Shown here piece after piece: positions 11,264 to 22,590 of a stretch of DNA of 60,000 nucleotides. Under the pieces are notes generated by a model, which worked only from the letters and a program-made list of their open reading frames with translations, ran no database searches and was not told where the DNA came from. Source of the DNA: Symsagittifera roscoffensis (taxonomy: Eukaryota > Xenacoelomorpha > Acoela > Convolutidae); the NCBI RefSeq assembly GCF_963678635.1, contig NW_026970992.1, positions 64,001 to 124,000 of the forward strand, in the 5' to 3' direction. The position numbers and the translations under genes were made by a program. Numbering within the stretch: the first letter of the stretch is position 1; each line of letters opens with the position of its first letter.

Positions 11264-12116
11264 CAACAAGCTCGCCCTGCAACATATTCCTTGCGAAGAC
11301 CACGACGAGATAAAAACTTCATTTCGTGTTCTTGGACAAAACGGGAAAAATGACAGTGATGAGTTTTTTGTTGATCCCCTTCAAAACTTTCCTACTCTGG
11401 CTGATAATCATACTCAACGGATACTCTTCAGCTTATTGTCGTCTATTTTCGACCCTCTAGGAATTATAGCACCAGTAACAATTCGTCTGAAGGCTCTACT
11501 GCAGCAGATTTGGAGGCTAGGTTTGAAATGAGATAATCAGATACCTAGTGACCATCAACACAAGCTACAGGAGTTCCTGGATTCTTTTCTCAGGATGGAA
11601 AGAATAACTTTGCCAAGGATTTTGTTTCCAAATCAAAGCAATAAATCGTGGAGTTTGGAAATACATGCATTTACTGACGCTTCGCTCATTGGTATGGCCG
11701 CAGTCCTGTTCTTGCGAATGCATAATTTAGACGAAACAGTCCTTGAATGTAAGTTTCTGATTGGCAAAAGCAAGGTTGCGCCTATTAAACAACTGAGTGT
11801 ACCAAAACTTGAATTACAAGCTGCAACAATTGGAGCACGTCTTTTGTCCTTTGCGTCCAAAGAACTTCATCTCAACAGATTAGCTGTTTTACATGTCTGG
11901 ACAGACAGTCAGGTAGTACTCGATTGGATAAAATCAACGAAACAGCAAAATACATTTGCGGCAAATCGACTGACTGAAATTTCAACAATGGATCATCAAC
12001 TACAATGGCATCACATTCCAACTACTCTGAATCCTGCAGATCACGGTAATCGAGGTCTTGAACTCAAGGAAATTAATGAAAAATGGGCTTACACCTCCAG
12101 CCTTCTTGAAACAACC
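11232..12116 (+). pseudogene. BEL-2 RT connection and RNase H
   Basis: 11232-11531 carries the RT thumb/connection with ILFSLLSSIFDPLGIIAP, a hallmark of Pao pol. An in-frame TGA at 11529-11531 interrupts it. After that, HAFTDASLIGM (RNase H D), PKLELQAA (E) and VWTDSQVVLDW (D) follow, then HIPTTLNPADHGNRG. The gap cuts the element before integrase. Confidence 0.8.
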
Positions 12117-12316
12117 NNNNNNNNNNNNNNNNNNNNNNNNNNNNNNNNNNNNNNNNNNNNNNNNNNNNNNNNNNNNNNNNNNNNNNNNNNNNNNNNNNNN
12201 NNNNNNNNNNNNNNNNNNNNNNNNNNNNNNNNNNNNNNNNNNNNNNNNNNNNNNNNNNNNNNNNNNNNNNNNNNNNNNNNNNNNNNNNNNNNNNNNNNNN
12301 NNNNNNNNNNNNNNNN
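12117..12316. other. assembly gap, 200 N
   Basis: Exactly 200 N, the kind of fixed-size spacer scaffolders insert when distance is unknown. It falls within BEL-2 just after RNase H on the left and inside the reverse-complemented zinc-knuckle/pol region on the right. The orientation of everything after it relative to 1-12116 is therefore unproven. Confidence 0.98.
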
Positions 12317-12653
12317 ATGTGTTTTTGTCAATGCTATGCGACTGACCGTATCTGCTAGAGGTTGCGGTTGTAAACTCCTTATCATTTTCGTTTTTTCCTG
12401 AGACGATTGCTGCATATGATGCACTGTTTTTGCTTGTAAATCGAGATGGATCATGAAGTGAAGTATGATGGAACCCTCTACATTGCTGACATCGTCTCTT
12501 TGAAGTGCAATTGTTTTTTGAATGACGAGAACTTAAGCAATTTATGCAGAGCTCATGCTGTTTTACCAAATTGTATTTCTCAACTGGTGCTAAACTCTGG
12601 TAGCGGGGGCAATGAGCCAAAAAATGTTCCTGCGAACAATTGAAGCATTTTTT
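12317..12653 (-). CDS. BEL-2 zinc-knuckle region, right copy (partial)
   Basis: Minus-strand equivalent of 9355-9692. It runs from the slippery heptamer at 12647-12653 through the CX2CX3HX4C knuckle and later Cys/His clusters to the contig edge. Unlike the left copy it stays open through the A-run, which has six A here. The gap truncates it. Confidence 0.7.
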
Positions 12654-14536
12654 GGAAGGATATTGGCGTATTTAGCGTTTTGCTTACTTCCCAAAGACGT
12701 TTGATTTTGTGTCTTAAGTTCTTGATCTTTGACCGCTGACGTCCCCAGAAATGAGTGCTCCCCTTGTAATCTTTCCAATGCTTTAGCTTGTATTTCAAGC
12801 CACTCCTGAAACAATTGTACGTTGTTGTTTTGAACATTTTCACGGACAGCGTATTCGGTCCATTTCATAAGTAAATTGTCAGGAACTTTAGTTTTGATAA
12901 GTTTGTGTAAAGCTGTAGATTGCAAGTCTGCTTGAAAACCCAAATTTTGGAAGGTTCGAACTAACTGTTTTGAAAAGGATGCAAATGAAACAACTGAACG
13001 ATTGTTACTAGTTGAGGACGGCCAAGTTTCCATTTGCTGAATGAAAGCATTTACAATATAGTTTGAGTCGCTAAAATGATTTTGCAGTGCGGCTTTGTAA
13101 AAAGCAGGGTTACATGAGTACCCTTTGATGAGTGCTTTTGCTTTTCCTGACACCGAACCCTGTAGATAAGTCATCCGGTGAGTGTCACTGATTGTATGAT
13201 TCCTGTCAACTGTAGCCTGGAACATGTTTATCCAGTTGTGGTAAGCCATCGGGTCTCCGTCGTAGTTAGGTAGCTTAATTGGAGGAAGTTTAACAGAAAA
13301 CTTATAGTCAAATTTTTCTTGTCCGGGTAAAAAACTTGCGTAAGTTTCAGAGCTGTGCATTGTTGGAATGGGTTGAGCTTGGTTGTAGTTCTGATAATTG
13401 AAAAATTTTGAAATACTTTCTCCAAATGGATCTCTATTTTGTTGACTGTTTGATGAAATTGGGTTATTTATAGCCTGATCAAGATGATGTTGCGCATGTA
13501 GATTGTTTGTTTGGTAGCTGTTACCAACATGAGTATCCCTTATCTGGTTGTAGAGATGGTTTTGAACCGTTGCAATGGGCCGCGTTTGGTTGTAGTTAGC
13601 ATTATTGGTATATAAGGAATAGTTTTCCCTAAAAGCATCTCTATTCTGTTCACTGTTTGATGAAATTGGGTAATTTAAAACCTGATCAAAGTTTTGTTGT
13701 GGCTGTATATTGTTTGTTTCGCTTCGTTTACTGCCATGGGTGTCCATTATCTGGTTGCATGGATGACTTTGCATTAGCAGATGCGGTGGAGTTTGGTTGT
13801 AGTTAGGATGAATGAGGTATCTTGAATGATTTTCTCTACGCGCATCTCTATTCTGTTCGCAGTGTGTTGATATCAGGTTGTTGAAAACCGGTTCGTGACA
13901 ATGATGTGCAAGTAGAATGTTTAATTGATTTTTATCATACCCATGACTATCCACTACCTGGTGCTTTTTATTACTCCCATGATTATCCACTAACTGGTTG
14001 TTCAAATCTAAAGTTTTTTGAAACTGTTCAACCGAGTGATTTTGAGCAAACAGGTTCCGATTCGCTTGTATGACAGTAGGGGGAGATGTATACTGCTCTA
14101 AATTTTTCTGATGAGATAGATGGAAATTATTCTCCTTTGAAGTTGATGTTTGTATAACGTTTCCTGGTTGCTGACGATTGGAATAAGCAAATGAAGATTC
14201 CAATGAAAATTTTCCATGGAGATATGCATAGACTGCTGGAGCTGAAAACTGAAACGAATCATGGCTTCGATTCAAAAGTAAATTGGCTTGCGATGCTTGT
14301 GGTACTGATGTTAGTAGTAGTTGATTCGTTGGTTGAATAGTTTGTTCATATCCTGTAAGCCTTTTTTGTTCCAAGCTTTCTTCGCTTGACTGAGAAGTTA
14401 GAGAGTTGAACTCTCTAGACAATGATTCGTTTGCAGAGTGGTTCAAAGATATTTGCGGTACATCGGTGGCTGAGTGTCGGTGAAGTAGCATGTTCTTCTG
14501 TAAGTTAATTGGCTCTCCATCAGATGAATTGTTCAC
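12590..14536 (-). CDS. BEL-2 gag, right copy (uninterrupted)
   Basis: A 648-codon frame without a break. Residues about 1-400 are low-complexity, rich in Gln, Asn and His, with imperfect repeats around NYNQT and NPISSNS-QNRD. About 410-560 is a DUF1759-like gag core (PIKLPNYDGDPMAYHNW...). The C-terminus overlaps the zinc-knuckle frame at the slippery site. The listed 5' end is a GTG; in-frame sequence 18 nt upstream has TAG (14552-14554) where the left arm has CAG. Initiation is therefore either internal (an ATG lies about 15 codons in) or lost. Confidence 0.8.
   Translation of the reverse strand: MNNSSDGEPINLQKNMLLHRHSATDVPQISLNHSANESLSREFNSLTSQSSEESLEQKRLTGYEQTIQPTNQLLLTSVPQASQANLLLNRSHDSFQFSAPAVYAYLHGKFSLESSFAYSNRQQPGNVIQTSTSKENNFHLSHQKNLEQYTSPPTVIQANRNLFAQNHSVEQFQKTLDLNNQLVDNHGSNKKHQVVDSHGYDKNQLNILLAHHCHEPVFNNLISTHCEQNRDARRENHSRYLIHPNYNQTPPHLLMQSHPCNQIMDTHGSKRSETNNIQPQQNFDQVLNYPISSNSEQNRDAFRENYSLYTNNANYNQTRPIATVQNHLYNQIRDTHVGNSYQTNNLHAQHHLDQAINNPISSNSQQNRDPFGESISKFFNYQNYNQAQPIPTMHSSETYASFLPGQEKFDYKFSVKLPPIKLPNYDGDPMAYHNWINMFQATVDRNHTISDTHRMTYLQGSVSGKAKALIKGYSCNPAFYKAALQNHFSDSNYIVNAFIQQMETWPSSTSNNRSVVSFASFSKQLVRTFQNLGFQADLQSTALHKLIKTKVPDNLLMKWTEYAVRENVQNNNVQLFQEWLEIQAKALERLQGEHSFLGTSAVKDQELKTQNQTSLGSKQNAKYANILPKNASIVRRNIFWLIAPATRV
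12647..12653 (-). promoter_or_regulatory. candidate -1 frameshift slippery site A AAA AAT (right)
   Basis: Same heptamer and same frames as at 9355-9361: the gag frame reads xxA AAA AAT, and a -1 shift leads into the zinc knuckle. Its preservation in both copies argues against a random indel. Confidence 0.55.
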
Positions 14537-14636
14537 GCGGTTGCTAGAGGGCTAAGTGAAGTGATTTTCGGCATATGTGTCCTCGACGAAGGGGTGTCGC
14601 CCGAATACAGGCGTCGATTTGCTTACGTGTATTGTA

Positions 14637-15044
14637 TTAGAACCAGAACAGCTGGTTAAGTCTTAAAGTGTTGACGTTGTGGGTTAGCTCTAAAAGTTGT
14701 CGTGAAAGACATGCACATATCTCCATAGCGTCGTCGTTGTCTTCCGAAGATCCATTTGCGAACACTTCGGTTGCTATTACTTTCATTTGTTCTAATCGGT
14801 CTTCTGTTTTCTGCGCCAAAGTCTTCAAAGAACTAATATGGGTCCCTCTTTCTATCTGTGACTGTAAGAACTCCATAGACCGGCTCATTTCAATTCTAGC
14901 CAGCCTGAATTTGCTGGAGGCAATTTTTGCAGTTATTGTCGACGTCGACGATTTGTTGGTATTGGTATCGTCCATAGTTGTTGAGAGCCGTAGATAAGGA
15001 CGGCGCTTGTTCCGTTTCGGACGTTTTTTTTGCCTCTTATTCAT
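14637..15044 (-). CDS. BEL-2 first frame: basic N-terminal gag-like protein (right)
   Basis: 135 residues, nearly identical to 6961-7368 (one change, Tyr to Cys, near the C-terminus). It has the basic N-terminus and the putative coiled coil, and lies in the frame preceding gag. Conservation of length and both ends in the two arms supports it as a real product. Confidence 0.6.
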   Translation of the reverse strand: MNKRQKKRPKRNKRRPYLRLSTTMDDTNTNKSSTSTITAKIASSKFRLARIEMSRSMEFLQSQIERGTHISSLKTLAQKTEDRLEQMKVIATEVFANGSSEDNDDAMEICACLSRQLLELTHNVNTLRLNQLFWF

Positions 15045-16593
15045 TTTTACTTCAAAATAAAGTTAGAAAAAAAAACTTATAAGAAAAGTTAGAGAGGAAA
15101 GCGCATCTACAAACACAATTTAAAATGAGACAAAGGAAGTACAATTATATTCACATTAAGACAAGAGAGACCCAAACAACATGCTCAACAACTGCTTCAC
15201 CATCTTTAATTGTAAAAATAATATTCGCCTTTTTTTAAACAAAATTAAAAGTTCCTCAGATGTTTACTTAGATTGTACAGAAGAAAAAATGCAAACAGGA
15301 AAGTTCGAAACAGGAAATGATTTTTTTTTACGAAACGATAAAATGCCGAAAAATAACTATCTTTTGGAAAAGGGGATTTTCGGAGTTTTCAATAAAATGA
15401 ATGCATGAGATCCAAAATCCCGTTTACGGAAAAACAAAAAGTCGCAATAGCGTCGTTTCAAATCGGGTTTCTTTTTTACTCAGATGCGCTCAAAATAACT
15501 TGGTTTTCCTTGGTTAGGTGGAGACCCAAGTAATTGGATCACCCAAGTAGTAACCAATAGATAGCAGGAAGCTTTTGTTGGTATCTCGGCGTGGATTTTA
15601 CTTCATTTTGTAGCATATCGACTAAACGGTAAACATTTCTGATGCTCTGCTGGTTTTTAATATTAAAGTTTTGTCCAAATTGTTATATCAATATTACTTT
15701 TTTCAAATATCCTAATATGTTATCAAATTGCGCTTTTGCGTGCTTTAAGATGTTTTTTATGGGTATTTGTAGATGTTGTTTGATTTTTTTGCTTCCAGGT
15801 TTCTCGTGTAAGTTATGGTATTTTCATCCTCTCTGTTGCTTGCTCACTGGTAGCTTTTATGGAAAAGTAGTTCGTACCTTCCTGTTGGCTACCTCCTTTT
15901 TTAGCGTTCAGCAAGGATTGTAGGCATTCACTTATTTTAAATTTTGCTTAAAAAACTTGTGATAACAAGGCTTTTACCTGGCCAGGCTAGGCTTGGGTCC
16001 AGTGATGGCTCCAGGGTTTGACTTTGCTAGAATGTGTTTTTTCCTGAAGAAATTTTGGATGAAAATAATCAAAAACGACAAAATCCGATAAGCGCGCTCC
16101 CACAAGCGCTCTTAAATCCACTACATCAGAATAGATGCACCAGGTAGAAAGTTTAAAATATTGAGAACCCAGATGTCCGAAAGAAAGAAGCCATCGCCTC
16201 AACCTTAGCAACACTTAGCAAGCCATCTAGGTTTCTTAGCAACACTTCAAACGAAAATCTCCAATTGATAACCACGGTTTACAGATAGATATTATTCTCA
16301 AAACTTTTTAAAAAAGAACGAAAACGCGCACTGAGAATAAAACAACGGTTTTTTTAAATCATCTTTACCCTCCGATGTCACAGTTGCAAGAACACTCAGA
16401 ACACCTACAGTTGCAGTCATACGGAGGACACACACACACATGACAACCCAATCATACAACATTTTTGCTAGCATCTCTATGTGCAACCATTCGGCCATAA
16501 CCAGCACCGATATTGATGCAACTCGAACAAAAAACAGAGCATTCAGCACGATAGTTCTCCCAGCTGCAAAGTTCAGCAATAATGTTTATAAAA
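15045..16593. other. right-arm spacer with probable BEL-2 5' LTR
   Basis: Mirror of 5210-6960. There are no supportable genes; the short frames here are not shared in length with the left arm. The TGTTGC(T)AAG sequence near 16240 on the minus strand is a possible LTR start. Confidence 0.4.
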
Positions 16594-16824
16594 TCAAACA
16601 CAGAGGAACCCATTGCTAACAGGAGCCAAAAACAAAATCACTTGCCAAACCCAACCAGAAATTGCGGAAGAAATCTTAACCAACCTAACCATCCAAATTA
16701 ACAGCAGCATTACGAGGCCAAACTGTGTATTTAGAGAATTGTAAGCAAATTCCGCAACAAGGACGCTAGTTTTGATCTTCTGTTGTCCTTTTTTTGTTTC
16801 AATGCTCTGACAAAGTTTTAACAT
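16594..16824 (-). pseudogene. possible Gypsy integrase scrap
   Basis: The frame contains LVAEFAYNSLNTQFG, which resembles the (L)AEFAYNSS-H-STG motif of the Gypsy integrase C-terminal part. The rest is unremarkable and it lies on the strand opposite the adjacent Gypsy gag-pol. It may be a separate insertion. The left-arm mirror at about 5043-5210 is weaker. Confidence 0.3.
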
Positions 16825-16849
16825 GATTTAAGACTCAACTCTCGATTTC

Positions 16850-17220
16850 AGCGACCTATAAACACCAAATTGTGCGCCTATCCTGTGCACAGTTTGGCCC
16901 CTAGTGAGTAGTAACAATCAATTGATTTGAGCATGTCATAATGCTACTGCAATAGCAGTAATCGCATGATGTAATAATAACCTTCAGTGGTATCAATTAT
17001 TATTATTATGAGGTGTCCAAGGTCACGCGTTCAGAGACATTGGTCCACAGCTGAGAGCTCAGAGTTTGAATCTGCTGTATCACTCTCAGTGACTATAAAA
17101 ATAGACAGAAAAAACAAGTAACTCAAGCTACAAAGAATACATTTTTGAATTATCACTAGTTTTCCAACAAGATACCGAATAAGATATCACATGGCGCAGC
17201 CAGCAGGATTCGCAGCTCAG
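16850..17220 (+). other. Gypsy LTR end and leader (right arm)
   Basis: Non-coding sequence before gag. It has a TATAAAAATA box at about 17095, and TGGCGCAGCCAGCAGG at about 17193-17208 that resembles a Gypsy primer-binding site (TGG start). The segment is missing from the left arm, where the deletion joins about 4980 to 4990. The full LTR borders cannot be set because no second LTR is present. Confidence 0.4.
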
Positions 17221-17280
17221 GATAATCGTACTGAAATGGGTTATCCGTATTTTGGGCGTCAGCAAATTTAGTCCCACCGT

Positions 17281-18240
17281 GGCAATTCAAAATCTGGTTC
17301 GATCAGTTTCTAATGGCAGTAGCTGTAAAAGAAAATGTAAACCCGGAAGTTATGTTGGAGGAACCAAAAGACATCTTAGAAGAACCATCTCCACAACCAG
17401 AAACGCCACGAGAGGGAGAGAATGAAGCTGCCACGACAGCCAGAAGTCTTAGAGATAGGCCAGCAAGACATCGATTTATGCTGGAAAATGAGGAGAGAAG
17501 AACAAGGGGCCCAAGGGTTGGCCACAATGTTTTTTATAATGAGGTACAGAAGAAGCTTGCATCCAGATTATTCTTCTCTCTAGGGACTGAAGGAAAGAAA
17601 AAGTTTTTGCAGAAAAATCCACACGCCGAAATATCCAAAATGTCGTTCAGGGAAATTACAGAGCTAGCATCGGTCTCGTTTCAAAAGGTAAAGTGCGTGA
17701 CTTATGAAAGATATAAATTGTTGACACCAATGCAAGAGTACGGGGAATCACTGAAGCAGCCAGATCAGAACTTGGAACACTGGAAAGTGAGGTAGTTCGT
17801 GACCTATTCATTTCGAAAATAAAAAATTTGACGTTGCAGGATACACTGACATTTGAAACGCTAGATCCAGAGCAAGTGCTTAAGAGAGCTATAAAATTCG
17901 AACATAGCAAATTGACTACAATGGCATTTCAGAAGACAAATAAATGCAGCAGCAACAGTAGGAATGGGCAACAACTACAACTCTGGGGTGAGAATAAAAC
18001 AAGAACCAGTGATGGCTGTCAGGAACTCAACAGGAAACACAAAAAGTCAACAATATAAGAGGGAAGCAAAAAACGACAAAATAACAACAGAAACTGCACT
18101 GGGAAAACAAAACCATGTAATAGACATGGAAGAGCATTTGACCAGGGACATCTAAAAAGCTGTTCGATACTGGGCAAAACTGGTAAGAATTGCGGAAAAC
18201 CCAACCACTTTGCAAAAATGTGCAGATCTTAGCAAGTGAA
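17281..18240 (+). pseudogene. Gypsy gag with degenerate zinc knuckle (right)
   Basis: Gag-like frames in sequence: one running to 17795, from PWQFKIWFDQFL through an Arg/Glu-rich part to a helical capsid-like core, then one from about 17790 with LTLQDTLTFETLDPEQVL. Near 18160-18230 is KNCGKPNHFAKMC, a CCHC knuckle whose first Cys is replaced by Gly. At least two frame changes and a stop occur. It would have packaged the RNA genome. Confidence 0.6.
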
Positions 18241-18373
18241 TGGAGTCACGGAAGAATCGGAAAGATCAGAAGAGGAATGTGACCTCATATGTAAAAACTT
18301 CGGCTTATGTAGTGATTTTGAAGTAATGTCAATACAAAGACACCGACAGGAGAACTAAAGAATCTCGAAATAC

Positions 18374-19447
18374 GTGGGCGATAGAATTAACGAAAGCAAT
18401 AAAAAATTAAATGGGGAAAAGATAAGAGTTCAAAAAATTGACTTACTCCGAGACCCAACGTCGAACAGGGTAAAATTACTAAGGGCCATGGTGAGAATAG
18501 ATAGTCAAATCATACAACTGACGGTAGATACCGGAAGTCCAGTCTTTTTCTTAAATTGGGCGACGATAAAAGAATTAATCGATGAATCAAACAAAGCAAG
18601 ATTCATTCCGTCCGATAACATGAACTTGGCTACCCAGTTCGTCGACTACAATAAACAACCAACCTGTGTATTGGGCGCATTGAAGACAAATCTTCATTCG
18701 GCAGGCTGTGAGGTGAAAGGAGCCACTTTTTTGGTGACGGAACGTAAAACCAGATGCATAATCGGATTGGACTTACAAGGACGCGTGGGGATCGCCACCA
18801 CACAAAAACCAGCTCCAAGAGAACTGTCCAGGTTTTACGTGCTCATTTGCCAGCAGTCAGAAGGTTGGAAAAACGAACTTTTTGATATTTTAAGCGATTT
18901 GTTTGATAGACAAGGAATCTCAAAAAATCACATTGTAAGTTCAAAATTCAAGTACCCTCTATGTCCGATTGAAGAAAAGGGGAGAGGAATCCCAATTCAT
19001 ATACAGGACAAGGTAGAAAAAGAAATTGAAAAACTGTTGACAGAAGGTCATATCACAAAGCTGGATAAAAGTACAAGTGATTGCTTCATAGCCCCAATTG
19101 TAATAACAGTAAAAAGGACGACAAAAAGGATGATAAAATTGGCGATGGACGCAAAACCAATAAAAAGTCAATTGTTCAAAAATAAGTACCAAATGCCCAA
19201 TGTAGATGAAATCATAGATGGGGTCAGCCAATTAGTTACAGAAAAGAAAGAGGGCACATTTTACTTCACAGTGTTAGGTTTAAAGTACGCGTATAGCCAG
19301 TTAAAATTGGCTGCAGACACAGCTAAGCAGCGTAACTTAAATATCGTTGGTGGAAAGGCTACCGGGACGTATAGATTCCTTACATGGTGGTTCTATGGAT
19401 TAGCAGACATGACACGAATTTCAAAAAGCTATGGACAGAACTATTAA
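18374..19447 (+). pseudogene. Gypsy protease-reverse transcriptase (right)
   Basis: A 357-codon open frame. It includes VDTGSPVFFLN (aspartic protease active site), IIGLDLQGR, then RT fingers/palm with TSDCFIAPIVITVK, the KYQMPNVDEI motif and YFTVLGLKYAYSQL. In that last motif the catalytic Asp of the usual T-L-D-L-K is replaced, as it reads V-L-G-L-K. The frame stops before the F-x-D-D box. The lost Asp and early stop make it non-functional. Confidence 0.75.
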
Positions 19448-19795
19448 CCACGCAAAAAACACTTTTTGATTTTTGAACGACATTCTCATTGTGTCGAAAG
19501 GTTGTGAAACCGAACATGAAAAATTAGTAGAAACGGTACTGAAAAATTTGGATGATAAAAATCTGGCAATTAAGATCATTTCTGGGTAGTATGAATCATC
19601 TAGCAAAATTCATATTCAACGCTGCAAGCCTAACAGAAAAGTTGCGGCCACTTCTAAAAGAGGAGAATCAAAAGAAAAAGCTGAAAAACATGAAACTACC
19701 AGTAAAGAAATTTGAATGGGGGATAAACACACAGTGGTGTTTGATGCCATAAAAAACGCAGTAGCGAATATTTCAAAAGTAAACTACTAACAAAA
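19448..19795 (+). pseudogene. Gypsy RT thumb and start of RNase H (right, decayed)
   Basis: Pieces matching the left-arm frame at 3406-3792 are visible (LNDILIVSKG, then SFLGSMNHLAKFIFNAA), but with stops, a D-to-N change at the first Asp of the catalytic box and a deletion of about 100 bp near 19568. The element ends at about 19795 as in the left arm. Confidence 0.65.
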
Positions 19796-20634
19796 TAACT
19801 TTTCTTGAAGTCAAAAATTTACTACGCGTTTTTCCGACACTGAAACAAAAACCATTAAGAATGCAGGTTCCAGTGGGTGATAATCGAAGAAAATCAATTT
19901 TCGTGGTCAAAAGTCTTGCCATTAAAATCGATTATGATTACACTTTAGCACCACGCAACCAATTATTTTCTTTCATAATCCACTATTCTTAGAGAAATTA
20001 CATCGATTATAATCCATTCAAAAACCAGTATAATGGATTATAGTGAAATTTATTTTTTAAAAGTTTCTTCGAGATTTCCTGCAAAATTGCAGTTTTTTCT
20101 GCATTACTCACAGCTTACTCATTTTCTAAACCTAATCACCTTAGTTAAGTTTTGCAAAATTAGATTCCTCCTATTTTAAGCCCAGCTCTTTTCAATTTTA
20201 ACAAACAAGTTGAACACGCCAAAAAATAAACTTCTGCCCCCACTTATTTCGCCCCCACGTGTTTGAAAATATGATGAGTGAAGCGTGTGACGGGCTAAAT
20301 GTGCCGCTGATTTTAAGTGGGGCGGAATGTGCGTAGGGCGAAATGTGCCATATTCTGTTGAGGTATATGCAACGAATACAGTCAATTAATTGGTGGGCCG
20401 CAATCTGGAAAAGAAAAACTTGTAAGAAAATTTCTGGGAAAACGTTTTATCTGATTTTTACAATTTTGGAAGTATTACAATATCATAAAAACGAATTCAC
20501 TTTTATCAGCCAGCAAGTTTAGTTTTGTTAAACCATTTTTAGTTCAATTGACTTTAGAGCGAATTGATTATGAAGATGATGGTCTTTTTCTGACAATGTG
20601 AACTTTGATATCAGGTAAAAATTTGGTTTTCCTC

Positions 20635-22590
20635 TCAGCAGACGTCAAACAGTGTCAGAATTGCAGCCACTCCAAAGCAGAGACCTAAAAATTGATGAAT
20701 CGAAAAAAATTCAGGAAGTTGAGATTTTGATTGAGACCTTAAAACATCTAAAGGTTCTTGGATAATTTTTATTGCAGTTTATTGTTCCGACCATTGCAAA
20801 TGGGGAGAAACTTTGTATTCGGGTGTGTTTTAGTTTTTCTTTCTTTTTGTTTTCTACGCAAAATCAGTTACGACAAATAATCGGACTGAGTTGAGTGATA
20901 TATCATATAACAACCCGTTCAAAACTGATTCGAATGGAATTCAAAAATTTCCAAAAAAGTTCCCAGTGTCGAGAAAAACCGGTTTGAAAATTTTGGTTTT
21001 TTGTCTAATTTCGACCAAATAACGTATTGACATTTTGTGAAATTGGTTATTTAGGCTTAAAAAAATTTTTTTCCAAACGTTGTCAATTTTGCCTTATGTT
21101 ACTAGCTTTTTATGCATGTGTACAGTTTTATCATCACACCACGTACAAAAACGACACTAATTTGAAAAAATGAATATTTTGAAGACTTTTTTTCGTAGTT
21201 TTTATGAACATCGTCGGAACAATCTGTGTTGCTTGCACAGTAACAGACAATACTTTTTTAAATTTTGCCTAAGTTATACAATCAAACTAATAACAAAGGT
21301 GATTAGTGTTAGATGGCACAGTTGATTCACGAGATGCTTTTTTAAACAGTCGGATTTATTAGAAAAATTGTACTTTTTTTTTCGGCGCGCGCTCACTCTT
21401 TAAAATAACTTTATATTGTCAGTTCAGTCGACCGAAAATGGATTTCTTAAAGCTAGTACCAATGGGGGATTTTTGAGTGATGAGGGGGTTGGGGATCTTT
21501 TGAGTGATGAGGAGGTTGAGTCCCTAAATTTTTGGCGAATTTTTTTTCATATCATCTAAAAGATATTTTTGCCTTTAGATCAATTTTAAAGAAAGATATT
21601 TCCCCGGTTATTTTTCTTGAAAGTTTTTGGGTTCGAATTTGAGCTAATAAAAAAGCTGGCGAGTTTTCCAATTTTTGCCTTTTGCGCGTAGTAATGCAGA
21701 GAATTGATCGAGCTCAGAACTTATTCCCAAATGAGTAAAGGTACGCCACTTAATCGAATTCATCCAAATAATGTTTTGAAACAAAATGAAGCATATCGTT
21801 TATACTTTTGCATTCAGTTTGGAGTGCGAACGAAAAAATTTCAAAAAAAAAATTATTCAAGTTTTGTATTATTCTTTTTTCTTGAAACATTATCGAACCT
21901 TTACACCTTAATGTATTTCAGGCACCCCTAAGCAGTAGCGGACTTAGGGGTGCTCCCCCTCAGGGATTCGCCGACCTAAAGGGTGTCCCCTTTGATAGTC
22001 CCCCCTTTGAGATATACATTTTTGACTGACTGACCTTCAAATTTTTCTATTTTTGCGAGGAGCGCGCGCCAAAATGCAATTTTTTTGTCGAAACTTTCCA
22101 AAAAGTGCCTAAAAACGCCTTTTTTGGCCTTTTTTCAAAAATTTGTCTGCAGCGCAGAAAATTTTGTCAAATTAAAGTCTTTATAGTGGCTTGGGAGAGC
22201 TCAGAAAATCAACTTGGTCGAGCTGGAAAAAATAGGTTGAAAAAATTTTGAAAATTTTTGAGCCTCACCTTGATAGGAAAAGTCTTGTTTTTCTGACTTT
22301 CGAAGAAGGTGACGGAAAACTTTTTGTTTTAAGGAGCTGTTTAATCATAACCAAATTGAAAGCTGTTTTTTGGCAAAAAAGAAATATACGTGACTGTGAA
22401 TAATAATCTTCGACAAAAAGAACTTGAGTAGTTGTTGTTAATTTGTTTTTGTCTCTCACCGATTAAGAATATTGCAAGTGGGACAATGTACTGTATCTCC
22501 CACGAGTATCTCTCCAGACAGAGGATGAGCAGGAGGGCCAGCAGACAGAGTCCAATGCCAATGCTGGCCAGAATGCAGAACCGCTTACCA
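20635..22590 (-). CDS. small two-pass membrane protein, last two exons (right copy)
   Basis: Mirror copy of the gene at 504-2460. Exon 22460-22590 has its acceptor TAG at 22591-22593 and its donor GTGAGA just below 22460. The terminal exon is 20635-20684 with the stop at 20635-20637. Both exons match the left copy base for base, whereas the intron between them has substitutions and indels. That pattern fits purifying selection on the protein or two alleles of one gene. Upstream exons should lie above 22590 on the minus strand; none with a convincing frame was found up to 33 kb. Confidence 0.72.
21933..22272. mobile_element. hAT-like MITE, degenerate copy (right arm)
   Basis: Mirror of the copy at 821-1166. 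The terminus CAGTAGCGGACTTAGG is at 21933. It sits between the same flanks, so it predates the duplication or allele split. Confidence 0.6.

Noticed and set aside
12000-12454. Open frames running through the N gap
   Set aside because: They exist only because N codons are not stops; the flanking sense belongs to BEL-2 on other frames.
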